DNA of 64,000 bases, taken from NCBI GenBank assembly GCA_046318115.1, contig JBKCVA010000150.1, positions 22,159-86,158 of the forward strand, read 5' to 3'. Position numbers and translations under genes: made by a program. This document shows, piece after piece, positions 37,186 through 46,091 of this stretch. The stretch comes from Aquimonas sp046318115. GTDB taxonomy: Bacteria > Pseudomonadota > Gammaproteobacteria > Xanthomonadales > Xanthomonadaceae. The first letter of the stretch is position 1; every line of letters begins with the position of its first letter. A model generated the notes under the pieces. That model was not told the DNA's origin and did no database searches. It was given only the letters and a program-made list of their open reading frames with translations.

Positions 37186-38318
37186 CCAGAAGCGCCCTCA
37201 GCGCGGTACGGGCTGTGCGCCAACAGCTCTTGCCGATACTGCGCGAGCCAGCGGCGCTCGTCCTCAAGCGATCGCGCCACCGCCTCGCGAAAGGCCGGCA
37301 TCGGCAGGTAGTGGCTGGAGTGGGTCAGCTCCGGCAAGAAGCCCCGCGCCAGCTTGTGCTCACCCTGCGCGCCCGGCTCAAAGCGCTGCACACCCTGCTC
37401 GATGCAGTACTCGATACCCTGGTAGTAGCAGCATTCGAAGTGCAGCCCGGGCACCTCTTCGAAGCACCCCCAGTAGCGTCCGTACAGGGTGTCGGACGAG
37501 CGCAGACACAGCGCCATGGCGAGGATCCCGGCGTCGCGCTCGGCCAGCACGAGCACAAAACGCTGCCCCAGCTGCCGCGCCAGATGCTCGAAGAAGTCCA
37601 GGGTCAGCGCGGCGTGGTTGCCCTTGTCATCGAAGGTGCGGCAGTAGAGCTGATGTGCCGTTGCGATTTCCTCTCGCGTCGCGAGATCCCCGGGCACACG
37701 GCGCACGCGAATACCGGCGCGCGCCACCTGGGCGCGCTCCTGGCGGAGGTTCTTGCGCTTCTTCGACGACAGCGCCGCGAGGAACGCCTCGAAGCTCGCG
37801 TAGCCGGCGTTGTGCCAGTGGAACTGGAGATCCGAGCGCGCCAGCCATGCGCCCCCGGGCGATGCTTCGGCCGGATGGAAGTTGATGTGCGCGCCGGACA
37901 GCTGGTGCTCGCTGGCGAAGCCCTCCAGCGCGCGCAGCAGTTCGGCGCGGAGCTGCGCATTGCCACCACACAGCAGTCGGGGGCCGGTGACGGGCGAATA
38001 GGGCACCGCGACCAGCAGCTTGGGGAAGTAGTCGAGGCCGGCGCGGTAGTAGGCCTCGGCCCAGGCATGGTCGAACACGAACTCGCCGTGCGAGTTGGTC
38101 TTGAGGTAGCAGGGGGCGGCAGCCAGCAGCCCGTTGGCTTCGTCCTCGATGATCAGGTGATGCGGCGTCCATCCCCAGCGCGGACGCAGGCAGCCGGTCT
38201 CCTCCAGGCCCGACAGAAAGGCATGTGAGGTGAAGGGGTCATCGCTGCCGCGCAGGGCGTCCCAGCGCGCGGCGTCCACCTCGGCAAGACGCGGAATGAA
38301 GCGATGGCGCAGCGACAT
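37182..38318 (-). CDS. COG3146 family GNAT-like acyltransferase (FemAB-related)
   Basis: This is a 378-residue cytoplasmic protein. Its landmarks are the N-terminal DDPFTSHAFLSGLEETG, the central HWHNAGYASFEAFLAALSS (about 170-190), the helix KKRKNLRQERAQ, and CYYQGIEYCIEQGVQRFEPG near the end. These match the COG3146 (DUF482) family of predicted N-acyltransferases, which are GNAT-fold relatives of the FemAB peptidyl transferases. The substrate is not known. It overlaps aat by four bases, so the two are co-translated. A role beside aat in tRNA-linked aminoacyl transfer is only a guess. Confidence 0.85.
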   Translation of the reverse strand: MSLRHRFIPRLAEVDAARWDALRGSDDPFTSHAFLSGLEETGCLRPRWGWTPHHLIIEDEANGLLAAAPCYLKTNSHGEFVFDHAWAEAYYRAGLDYFPKLLVAVPYSPVTGPRLLCGGNAQLRAELLRALEGFASEHQLSGAHINFHPAEASPGGAWLARSDLQFHWHNAGYASFEAFLAALSSKKRKNLRQERAQVARAGIRVRRVPGDLATREEIATAHQLYCRTFDDKGNHAALTLDFFEHLARQLGQRFVLVLAERDAGILAMALCLRSSDTLYGRYWGCFEEVPGLHFECCYYQGIEYCIEQGVQRFEPGAQGEHKLARGFLPELTHSSHYLPMPAFREAVARSLEDERRWLAQYRQELLAHSPYRAEGASG

Positions 38319-38431
38319 GCGAGTCAGACGTCCGATGAGGTGGCCTCACGCTGGCCACTGCGCCGTGCAAGGGCGGTGATCGTCGTTGGAGGGTGACGGT
38401 GCGGGCTCGACACCGCCACCCGCAAGACGGA

Positions 38432-39397
38432 TCAGTGCTCGCCGTCGAGGAACTTCTCGGCATCCAGCGCGGCCATGCAGCCGAAGCCGGCCGAGGTGAT
38501 CGCCTGGCGGTAGACCTGATCGGCGACGTCGCCGGCAGCGAACACGCCCGGCACGGAAGTGGCGGTGGCCCCGCCCTCGATGCCGCTGCGGATCTTCAGG
38601 TAGCCGTTCTTCATCTCCAGTTGGCCTTCGAACAGCGAGGTGTTGGGTGCATGCCCGATGGCGACGAATACGCCGGTCAACGCCAGCTCGCGGGGGCTGC
38701 CGTTCTCGCGACTCTTGATGCGCAGGCCAGTGATGCCGCTGTTGTCGCCGAGGAATTCGTCCACCTCGTGGTTCCAGACGATCTCGACCTTGCCTGCCTT
38801 CTCCTTGGCGAACAGCTTGTCCTGCAGGATCTTCTCGGCGCGGAATTTGTCGCGACGATGCACCACGGTGACCTTGCGGCAGATGTTCGACAGGTACAGG
38901 GCTTCTTCGACCGCGGTATTGCCACCGCCGATCACGGCGACCTCCTGATCGCGGAAGAAGAAGCCGTCGCAGGTGGCGCAGGCCGAAACGCCGCGGCCCT
39001 TGAAAGCGTCCTCCGAGGGCAGCCCGAGGTACTTGGCGGTGGCGCCGGTGGCGATGATCAGGGCATCGCAGGTGTAGACGCCCGAGTCGCCGGTCAGGGT
39101 GAAGGGGCGCTTGGACAGATCGGCCGTGTGGATATGGTCGAACACCACTTCGGTCTCGAAACGCTCGGCGTGCGCCTGCATGCGCGCCATCAGGTCCGGG
39201 CCTAGCAGGCCATGAGCGTCGCCCGGCCAGTTGTCGACCTCGGTGGTGGTCATCAGCTGGCCACCCTGCTGCAGGCCGGTGATGACGACAGGCTTCAGGT
39301 TGGCGCGGGCCGCGTAGACAGCGGCGGTCCAGCCGGCCGGGCCGGAGCCCAGGATCAGCAGCGGACAGTGACGGACGGGCAGTTGGGGTGCGCTCAT
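38432..39397 (-). CDS. trxB: Thioredoxin-disulfide reductase
   Basis: This is a 321-residue flavoenzyme that reduces thioredoxin with NADPH. The FAD-binding start has LGSGPAGWTAA. The redox-active pair is CATC in SACATCDGFFF. The NADPH site is VIGGGNTAVEEAL, and the second FAD motif is VPGVFAAGDV. It is divergent from ftsK, as part of a block resembling the E. coli infA-aat-trxB-ftsK-lolA region. Confidence 0.96.
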   Translation of the reverse strand: MSAPQLPVRHCPLLILGSGPAGWTAAVYAARANLKPVVITGLQQGGQLMTTTEVDNWPGDAHGLLGPDLMARMQAHAERFETEVVFDHIHTADLSKRPFTLTGDSGVYTCDALIIATGATAKYLGLPSEDAFKGRGVSACATCDGFFFRDQEVAVIGGGNTAVEEALYLSNICRKVTVVHRRDKFRAEKILQDKLFAKEKAGKVEIVWNHEVDEFLGDNSGITGLRIKSRENGSPRELALTGVFVAIGHAPNTSLFEGQLEMKNGYLKIRSGIEGGATATSVPGVFAAGDVADQVYRQAITSAGFGCMAALDAEKFLDGEH

Positions 39398-39555
39398 GGA
39401 GTCTCCGCCGCGGCCGCGGCATGGTCGAAAGAAGGGGAAGGGTCAGCGCGATCGGCGCAACCCGGCCAGCCCGCAAGAATGGGGTTTGCTTCTGGGACGA
39501 TCAAGCGGCCGTTCGCCGGGCTTCCATGAAGTGCGAGCCCTTCGAAGGGCAGGTG

Positions 39556-39561
39556 TAGAAT
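39556..39561 (+). promoter_or_regulatory. Possible -10 element upstream of ftsK
   Basis: TAGAAT lies 41 bases before the GTG start of ftsK in the trxB-ftsK divergent region. A similar AGAATC box lies before tRNA-Arg. No convincing -35 element is seen. Confidence 0.4.
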
Positions 39562-39602
39562 CGGGCGCCGCCGCTGCAGCAAGCCCAAGGATCCGCGCGC
39601 CT

Positions 39603-41927
39603 GTGTCACGACCGAAGGAAGACTCCCGCAAGCCGGTGATTGCCGAGAACCGTCGTGGCCTCTGGCGCGAGGCGCTGATTCTGCTGCTGGCGCCGGTGCT
39701 GCTCTACGTGCTGGCCTGTCTGTGGACCTGGAGCCCGCAGGACCCGGGCTGGTCGCGCTCGGGCGAGATCACCGGCGACATCCGCAACTTGGGTGGCCTA
39801 GCGGGCGCCACCTTCTCCGACCTGCTGTTTTCGTTCTTCGGGCTGACCGCCTATTTCGTGCCGGTGCTAGCCGGAATCATCGCCGCGGTCGCCTTGCGCC
39901 CGCGCGCGGCCGATGAAGAGACCCCGCTGACGCCCGCTCTGCGCCTCATCGGCGTGGTTGGATTTCTGGTCGCGAGCGCCGCGATGGCGGCCCTGCATTA
40001 CACCGACTGGGGCAGCGAACTGCCGATGCAGGCCGGCGGCCTGTTGGGCAGCCTGGTCGGATCGGCGCTCACCCGCGGCATCGGTTTCGCTGGCGCCAGT
40101 CTCTTTTTGCTGGCCCTGCTGCTGCTGTCGATCACCCTGGCGACCGGCCTGTCCTGGCTGGGCCTGATGGATCGCCTCGGCCGCGGCGTGCTGTGGCTGG
40201 CCGAACGTGGGCGCAAGCAGGTGCACGCGGCCAGCGAGTATCGCGTCGCCCGCGCGGCGATTGCCGAACGCGAGGAAGTGCGCCGCGAAGAGAAGGTCAA
40301 GCGCGCCAAGCGCGAGCCGGTGCGCATCGAGCCGCAGCCGCCTGCACCCGAGCGCAGCGAGCGCGCCCATCGCGAGCAGCAGATCCCGCTGTTCACGGTC
40401 TCGCTGGGTGAGAACGGTGCGCTGCCGCCGCTGTCCCTGCTGGACGATCCCAAGCCGCAGCCCAAGGGCTACTCCGACGAGGCCCTGGCCACGCTGTCGC
40501 GGCAGATCGAATTCAAGCTCAAGGACTTCCGTATCGAAGTGCAGGTGGTCGGCGTCTATCCGGGGCCGGTCATCACCCGCTTCGAGATGGAGCCCGCACC
40601 CGGCATCAAGGGCAGCCAGATCTCCTCGCTGGACAAGGACATCGCGCGCGGCCTGTCGGTGAAGTCGGTGCGCGTGGTCGACGTGATCCCGGGCAAGTCG
40701 GTGATTGGCTTGGAGATCCCCAACGCCAACCGCGAAATCATCTACCTGTCTGAGATCCTGCGCTCCAAGGAGTACGACAAGATCAGCTCGCCGCTGGCAC
40801 TCGCCCTGGGCAAGGACATCGGCGGCCGCCCCACCGTGGTCGATCTCGCCCGCATGCCGCATCTGCTGGTCGCCGGCACCACCGGTTCGGGCAAGTCGGT
40901 GGCCTTGAACGCGATGGTGCTGAGCCTGCTGTACAAGGCCACCGCCAACGACGTGCGCATGCTGATGATCGACCCGAAGATGCTGGAACTCTCGGTCTAC
41001 GAGGGCATTCCGCACCTGCTCGCACCGGTGGTCACCGACATGAAGGAGGCCGCCAACGGCCTGCGCTGGTGTGTGGCCGAGATGGAGCGCCGCTACAAGC
41101 TGATGGCCGCGGTCGGCGTGCGCAATCTGGCCGGCTTCAACAAGAAGGTGCGCGACGCCATCGACGCCGGCCAGCCGCTGATGGACCCGCTGTTCAAGCC
41201 CAATCCCGAGTTGGGCGAGGCACCGCGCGCGCTGGAAACCTTGCCCTACCTCGTCGTGATCATCGACGAGTTCGCCGACATGATGATGATCGTCGGCAAG
41301 AAGGTGGAGGAACTCATCGCGCGTCTGGCGCAGAAAGCCCGCGCTGCCGGCATCCACCTGATCCTCGCCACCCAGCGGCCTTCGGTCGATGGCATCACCG
41401 GCCTGAGCAAGGCCATTATCCCGACCCGCATCGCCGTCCAGGTCAGCTCCAAGATCGACTCGCGCACGATCCTCGACCAATCGGGCGCCGAGACCCTGCT
41501 CGGCCACGGCGACATGCTGTATCTGCCTCCTGGCACCGCCATGCCGGACCGCGTGCACGGTGCCTTCGTCAGCGACGAGGAAGTGCATCGCGTGGTGGAG
41601 CACCTGCGCCAGATCAGCGGCGGCCCCGACTACCTGGAGGGCGTGCTCGACGAGGTGCAGACCCTGGGCGATGGGGTCGTTGTCGGCGCGAACGGCCTGC
41701 CGGAGGAGTTCAAGTCCGGCGATCCCGAAGCCGATGCGCTGTATGACCAGGCTGTCCAGGTGGTGATGGAAACCCGCCGTGCCTCGATCTCCGGCGTGCA
41801 GCGCCGGCTCAAGATCGGCTACAACCGCGCCGCGCGCCTGATCGAGGCCATGGAAGCCGCCGGCATCGTCAGCCCGCCCGAGCACAATGGCGACCGCACC
41901 GTGCTGGTGCCGCCGCGGGGTGATTGA
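39603..41927 (+). CDS. ftsK: DNA translocase FtsK
   Basis: This is a 774-residue division and chromosome-segregation ATPase. Four membrane helices lie in the first 170 residues. A short charged linker (about 205-260) replaces the very long E. coli linker. The RecA-like motor has Walker A GTTGSGKSV (near 424) and Walker B VVIIDEFADMMM (near 555). A winged-helix gamma domain at the end (ISGVQRRLKIGYNRAARLIE) reads KOPS sites. The start is the GTG at 39603 (SRPKEDSRKPV). Upstream codons look non-coding. The length fits other Xanthomonadales FtsK proteins. Confidence 0.95.
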   Translation: MSRPKEDSRKPVIAENRRGLWREALILLLAPVLLYVLACLWTWSPQDPGWSRSGEITGDIRNLGGLAGATFSDLLFSFFGLTAYFVPVLAGIIAAVALRPRAADEETPLTPALRLIGVVGFLVASAAMAALHYTDWGSELPMQAGGLLGSLVGSALTRGIGFAGASLFLLALLLLSITLATGLSWLGLMDRLGRGVLWLAERGRKQVHAASEYRVARAAIAEREEVRREEKVKRAKREPVRIEPQPPAPERSERAHREQQIPLFTVSLGENGALPPLSLLDDPKPQPKGYSDEALATLSRQIEFKLKDFRIEVQVVGVYPGPVITRFEMEPAPGIKGSQISSLDKDIARGLSVKSVRVVDVIPGKSVIGLEIPNANREIIYLSEILRSKEYDKISSPLALALGKDIGGRPTVVDLARMPHLLVAGTTGSGKSVALNAMVLSLLYKATANDVRMLMIDPKMLELSVYEGIPHLLAPVVTDMKEAANGLRWCVAEMERRYKLMAAVGVRNLAGFNKKVRDAIDAGQPLMDPLFKPNPELGEAPRALETLPYLVVIIDEFADMMMIVGKKVEELIARLAQKARAAGIHLILATQRPSVDGITGLSKAIIPTRIAVQVSSKIDSRTILDQSGAETLLGHGDMLYLPPGTAMPDRVHGAFVSDEEVHRVVEHLRQISGGPDYLEGVLDEVQTLGDGVVVGANGLPEEFKSGDPEADALYDQAVQVVMETRRASISGVQRRLKIGYNRAARLIEAMEAAGIVSPPEHNGDRTVLVPPRGD

Positions 41928-41928
41928 T

Positions 41929-42525
41929 TTGAGGCGACAGCCGAACCATGCATTCCTGCTCGTTTCTGCGCTTGTGCTGCTGACAGCCTGCGCCGCGATT
42001 CCTCCGCCACTGGCGATGTCACCAGTCTGCTCCGGCGTGCCAGGGGACCCGTCGCATCCGCACCCTGCGCTTGCCGGGGGCGCGGCGACTCATGGCCCTG
42101 GGGCGCCAGGGCGGGCTGTAATCCTGGAAGCGAAACGCCGCGTCGACCTGATGTCCCGTTTGCCTGGACTGTACGTATTCGGGCCGCAGGGGGAGTTCGT
42201 AAGCGGGCTCCATCGCCCGGATCCACGATTGGCAGACCCTGCCTTCAGGCGCGCCGAAGAGACGGCCTTTTGGTCGGAGCTTGTCGACGGCCACATCTAC
42301 CACGTGCCCTGGCTTGACCCGTGTTCGATCGACGCCATGGTCGGGGTGCCGCTGGGCTTTCGTGCGCCGGAGGATGGGCTGTTGTTCGTGCAATTGGTTG
42401 GCGATGATTGCCGGGTATGCCGGTCAATCGACACCGCCATCGAGACGGTGCTCGCCGAACACCCTGAGCTGCCGGTGCGCTGGGTCAAGATCAATGTTCC
42501 GGCGCGGTTCGCAAGGATCGATTGA
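41929..42525 (+). CDS. Lipoprotein with CxxC, possibly thioredoxin-like
   Basis: This is a protein of about 198 residues between ftsK and lolA. The signal peptide is short and ends in LLTAC, with the lipid cysteine at residue 21. Near the end, LLFVQLVGDDCRVCRSID places a CxxC pair (161/164) after a hydrophobic strand and before a helix, as in thioredoxin folds. The protein stops soon after the next strand (RWVKINVP), so the fold would be incomplete. It starts at the TTG at 41929, two bases after the ftsK stop; a GTG at 41920 is an alternative. A redox or metal role is inference. I do not recognise the family. Confidence 0.65.
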   Translation: MRRQPNHAFLLVSALVLLTACAAIPPPLAMSPVCSGVPGDPSHPHPALAGGAATHGPGAPGRAVILEAKRRVDLMSRLPGLYVFGPQGEFVSGLHRPDPRLADPAFRRAEETAFWSELVDGHIYHVPWLDPCSIDAMVGVPLGFRAPEDGLLFVQLVGDDCRVCRSIDTAIETVLAEHPELPVRWVKINVPARFARID

Positions 42526-42599
42526 GCGTGCAGAGCGAGTCGATTAAGCAATCACTGCCCACAATCGAACCCCCTCTGCCCCGAATCAGAAGAACCCAC

Positions 42600-43247
42600 A
42601 TGCGCTTGATCGCTGTCTGCATCTTGAGTATCGCTTCTCTGTCGGCACTCGCAGCGGACGCGGAGTCCGTCATCGAGGGATTCACGAGCGGCCTCAGCGG
42701 ACTTCAGGGCCGCTTCGAGCAGCAGGTGCTGGACCAGAACGGCACACTCAAGGAGCAGACCAGCGGCAGCATCGCGCTGGCGGTGCCGCGCCAGCTGCGC
42801 TGGGAGTACGAGACGCCGTTTCCGCAGCTGATCGTCGCCGACGGCGAACATCTCTTCATCTACGACCCGGACCTGGAGCAGGTGACCGTGCGCCGGCAGA
42901 TCGAGGACGAGCAGCAGAGCCCGCTTCTGGCCTTGATCGATTCTGAAGAGCGGCAGCGGCAGTTCAATTCGAAAAGTGCGGGCCGGCGCGACGGGCTGGA
43001 GTGGATCGAGCTTGAATCCAAGCTGGAGGACGCTCAGATCCGCACCGCGCTTCTCGGCATCGACGGACAGACCTTGGCGCGCATGGAGTTCATCGACTCG
43101 CTGGGCCAACGCACGCGCATCAGCTTCAGCGAGTGGCAGCGCAATCCGCGCTTCGAGGCGGGCTTCTTCCGCTTCCAGGTGCCGGCGAACGCGGACGTGG
43201 TCGGCGACTACACGCCGTCGGCGGAAGTGCTGCCGTTGGGGGAGTGA
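42600..43247 (+). CDS. lolA: Outer-membrane lipoprotein carrier LolA
   Basis: This is a 215-residue periplasmic chaperone that carries lipoproteins from LolCDE to LolB. A signal peptide (residues 1-19, ending ALAADA) precedes the LolA fold. Typical parts are LSGLQGRFEQQVLDQNG, RQLRWEYETPFPQLIVADG and LFIYDPDLEQVTV. The start is the ATG at 42600. It lies downstream of ftsK, a common gammaproteobacterial arrangement. rarA and serS, which often follow, are missing here. Confidence 0.93.
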   Translation: MRLIAVCILSIASLSALAADAESVIEGFTSGLSGLQGRFEQQVLDQNGTLKEQTSGSIALAVPRQLRWEYETPFPQLIVADGEHLFIYDPDLEQVTVRRQIEDEQQSPLLALIDSEERQRQFNSKSAGRRDGLEWIELESKLEDAQIRTALLGIDGQTLARMEFIDSLGQRTRISFSEWQRNPRFEAGFFRFQVPANADVVGDYTPSAEVLPLGE

Positions 43248-43261
43248 GTTGAGGCAACGAG

Positions 43262-43283
43262 GCGCGGCCGTTCCTCGCCGCGC
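43262..43283 (+). terminator. Possible terminator after lolA
   Basis: The stem GCGCGGC/GCCGCGC has an eight-base loop and lies 15 bases after the lolA stop. Only TT follows it, so it is a weak candidate. Confidence 0.35.
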
Positions 43284-43426
43284 TTCGAGTGGTGAATGGG
43301 GCCAGCGTTCAGGTGCGGTAGGCCGGGGCCCACCCTATGCAGTCGCCAGGCTGAGGCAGCGAATGCTTTGCGAGTTTGCGAAGCGGCAACGCAGGATCAG
43401 CGATCAGGCCTCACTGTCAAGCCGAC

Positions 43427-43461
43427 GAATCCCGAATCCCGAATCCCGAATCCCCAATCCC
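43427..43461. repeat. Heptamer tandem repeat GAATCCC
   Basis: There are four perfect GAATCCC units and a fifth reading CAATCCC. The array ends eight bases before the stop codon of the minus-strand dehydrogenase gene. It belongs to a 221-base interval (43248-43468) with no visible gene. Confidence 0.85.
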
Positions 43462-43468
43462 AGCTCTT

Positions 43469-44626
43469 TCAGAACCGTCCCTCGAACAGCTCGCGGCCGA
43501 TCAGCATGCGGCGGATCTCGTTGGTGCCTGCGCCGATCTCGTAGAGCTTGGCGTCGCGCAGCAGGCGGCCGGTGGGGTAGTCGTTGATGTAGCCGTTGCC
43601 GCCCAGGGTCTGGATGGCCTCCAGCGTCACCTTCACCGCTGACTCCGACGAATGCAGCAGGCAGCTCGCGGCATCGACGCGCGAGCGCACGCCGCGATCG
43701 TATTCACGGGCCACCGAGTAGGCGAAGGCGCGCGAAGACTGCAGGGCGGTGTACATGTCGGCGATCTTGGCCTGCATGATGCCGAAGCGGCCGATCGGCG
43801 AATCGAACTGGCGGCGCTCGCGCACGTAGGGCAGGACGATGTCCATCGCCGCCTGCATCAAGCCGATCGGCCCGCCGGACAGCACCAGACGCTCGCTGTT
43901 CAGGCCGGACATCAGCACCTTGACGCCGAGGTGCACTTCGCCGAGCACGTTGGCAGCCGGGATTTCGCAGTCCTCGAACACCAGCTCGCAGGTGTTGCTG
44001 CCGCGCATGCCGAGCTTGTCCAGCTTCTGCGCGGTGCGGAAGCCCTTCATGCCCTTCTCGACCAGGAAGGCGGTCATGCAGCGGGAGCCTTCCGATTTGT
44101 CGGCCGTGCGCATGTAGACGATCAGCACGTCGGCGTCAGGGCCGTTGGTGATCCACATCTTGCTGCCGTTGGCGATCCAGGTGTCGCCGTGCAGTTCGGC
44201 GCGGCAGGCCATCGAGCCGACCACGTCGGATCCCGCGCCCGGCTCGCTCATCGCCAGCGCGCCCACGAACTCGCCGCTGCAGAGCTTGGGCAGGAAGCGC
44301 TCGCGCTGCTCGGGCGTGCCGTGGTTGTAGAGGTTCTGCACGCAGAGGTTGCTGTGCGCGCCGTAAGAGAGACCCACCGAGCCGGAGGCGCGGGAGATCT
44401 CCTCCATCGCCACCAGATGCGCGAGGTAGCCCATCTCCGAGCCGCCGTACTCGCCCGGCAGGGTGATGCCGAGCAGGCCCATCTCGCCCAGCTTGCGCCA
44501 CAGGTCCATCGGAAACGCGTTGTCGCGGTCGATGGCCTCGGCGCGCGGGGCGATCTCGGCGGCGGCGAAACGGGCGACGGCTTCGCGCAGGCTGTCGATG
44601 TCTTCGCCGAGTTCAAAGGCTCGCAT
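43469..44626 (-). CDS. ivd: Isovaleryl-CoA dehydrogenase
   Basis: This is a 385-residue acyl-CoA dehydrogenase that oxidises isovaleryl-CoA to 3-methylcrotonyl-CoA with FAD, passing electrons to ETF. The family signatures are ALAMSEPGAGSDV and TLGGNGYINDYPTGRLLRD. The catalytic base is taken as the glutamate in LMSGLNSERLVLSGG, the helix G position typical of isovaleryl-CoA dehydrogenases. At the C-terminus, YEIGAGTNEIRR also fits. Leucine dehydrogenase lies just upstream on the same strand, which supports a role in leucine breakdown. Confidence 0.9.
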   Translation of the reverse strand: MRAFELGEDIDSLREAVARFAAAEIAPRAEAIDRDNAFPMDLWRKLGEMGLLGITLPGEYGGSEMGYLAHLVAMEEISRASGSVGLSYGAHSNLCVQNLYNHGTPEQRERFLPKLCSGEFVGALAMSEPGAGSDVVGSMACRAELHGDTWIANGSKMWITNGPDADVLIVYMRTADKSEGSRCMTAFLVEKGMKGFRTAQKLDKLGMRGSNTCELVFEDCEIPAANVLGEVHLGVKVLMSGLNSERLVLSGGPIGLMQAAMDIVLPYVRERRQFDSPIGRFGIMQAKIADMYTALQSSRAFAYSVAREYDRGVRSRVDAASCLLHSSESAVKVTLEAIQTLGGNGYINDYPTGRLLRDAKLYEIGAGTNEIRRMLIGRELFEGRF

Positions 44627-44758
44627 GGGCTGACTCCGGTGATGTTGCGTGCGGGCACCAGCAGGTGCGCGCACGGGATGGACGAGAAGCGGGCAGGGCA
44701 CGGACGGGATGAGCATGCCGCAGCGGGCATGCGCATCGCGTCATCGCGCGACGGCGGA

Positions 44759-45862
44759 TCAGCCGTTGCGCATGCGACCCAGGAAGCGCGGCGCCGAATT
44801 GCCCATGTGCGGAAGCTTGACCTTGCCGATGGCGACGATGCGCTCTTCGGCCATCCGGTCGGCAGCCTTGTAGGTCGGTATGTTGTCGCGGGCGCTGATC
44901 TCGAAGATGCGACCGAGGTTGTAGTAGATCGTCCGCATCATGCGCATGGCGCGCTCGCGGTTGTAGCCGTCGATCTCCAGCGAGACGTTCATCAGGCCAC
45001 CGGCATTGACCGCGTAATCCGGCGCATAAAGCACGCCACGGCGGTGCAGCTCGTCGCCGATCGCATCGGTAGCCAGCTGGTTGTTGGCCGCGCCGCAGAT
45101 GATGCCGGCCTTGATGCGGTCGATGGTCTTCTCGTTGAGGGTGCCGCCCAGCGCGGTCGGCGAGAACACATCGGCCGGCACGTCGTAGATCTCATCCAGA
45201 CCCACGGCCTCGCAGCCGAACTCCTCGACCGCGCGCGCCACTGCCTTCTGGTTGATGTCGGTGACATAGACCTTGGCGCCGCGCTCGCGCAGCAGCTTGA
45301 CGAACTCCATGCCGACGTGGCCCACGCCCTGCACAGCGTAGCTCAGCTTGCCGACTTCCTCGTGGCCGTGCTTGACGTTCATCGCCGCCATCAGGCCCTG
45401 CAGGGTGCCGTAGGCAGTGAAAGGCGAGGGGTCACCCGAGCCGCCGTGCACCTGATGCACGCCGGTGACGAACTCGGTCTCCTTCAGCACGTACTCCATG
45501 TCGTTGACGTCGATGCCGACGTCTTCGGCGGTGATGTAGCGGCCGTTCAAGGAGTTCACGAAGCGGCCGAAGGCGCGGAACAGCGCCTCGGACTTGTCCT
45601 TGTTCGGGTCGCCCCAGATCACGGCTTTGCCGCCGCCTAGGTTCAGGCCCGACACCGCGGCCTTGTAGGTCATGCCGCGCGACAGGCGCAGCACGTCATT
45701 CAGCGCTTCCTCGTCGCTCGCGTAGTTCCACATGCGTGTGCCGCCCAGCGCCGGGCCCAGCACGGTGTTGTGGATGGCGATGATGGCCTTCAGGCCGGCA
45801 TCGGCGTTGTGGCAGAACACGACCTGCTCATGGCCGGTGCGCGACAGGGTTTCGAAGATCAT
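44759..45862 (-). CDS. ldh: Leucine dehydrogenase (Glu/Leu/Phe/Val dehydrogenase family)
   Basis: This is a 367-residue NAD-dependent enzyme that converts branched-chain amino acids to 2-oxo acids and ammonia. The catalytic region reads LSRGMTYKAAVSGLNLGGGK. The Rossmann fold has VQGVGHVGMEFVKLL. The size is that of leucine dehydrogenases rather than hexameric glutamate dehydrogenases. It lies 132 bases upstream of isovaleryl-CoA dehydrogenase. The oxo-acid dehydrogenase and methylcrotonyl-CoA carboxylase steps must be encoded elsewhere. Substrate preference within the family is inferred. Confidence 0.87.
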   Translation of the reverse strand: MIFETLSRTGHEQVVFCHNADAGLKAIIAIHNTVLGPALGGTRMWNYASDEEALNDVLRLSRGMTYKAAVSGLNLGGGKAVIWGDPNKDKSEALFRAFGRFVNSLNGRYITAEDVGIDVNDMEYVLKETEFVTGVHQVHGGSGDPSPFTAYGTLQGLMAAMNVKHGHEEVGKLSYAVQGVGHVGMEFVKLLRERGAKVYVTDINQKAVARAVEEFGCEAVGLDEIYDVPADVFSPTALGGTLNEKTIDRIKAGIICGAANNQLATDAIGDELHRRGVLYAPDYAVNAGGLMNVSLEIDGYNRERAMRMMRTIYYNLGRIFEISARDNIPTYKAADRMAEERIVAIGKVKLPHMGNSAPRFLGRMRNG

Positions 45863-46091
45863 TGCAGACTCCGGTGGGGCGGGGGCGGCCCGTTGCGTGG
45901 AAACGCCCGGATACGCAATCGGATCCGGGAAGCCGCGCATTCTAGCCCGGACATTCGCCGGTCACACCCTGCGCTGCAGCGCAAACCTGCGTGCGCCGAT
46001 GTCGGTTTCCGGCGACTTTCTCCGTACGTTTGCGTACACCGGCGTCGTCGTGGCGTCGCGCCGGTGATTTCCCATGCCCACGGAGTTCCCC

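Noticed and set aside
39867..41885. 672-residue minus-strand frame
   Set aside because: It is the shadow of ftsK, with a His- and Gln-rich translation and no domain.
43652..45640. 662-residue plus-strand frame
   Set aside because: It is antisense to the two dehydrogenases, which match their families along the full length.
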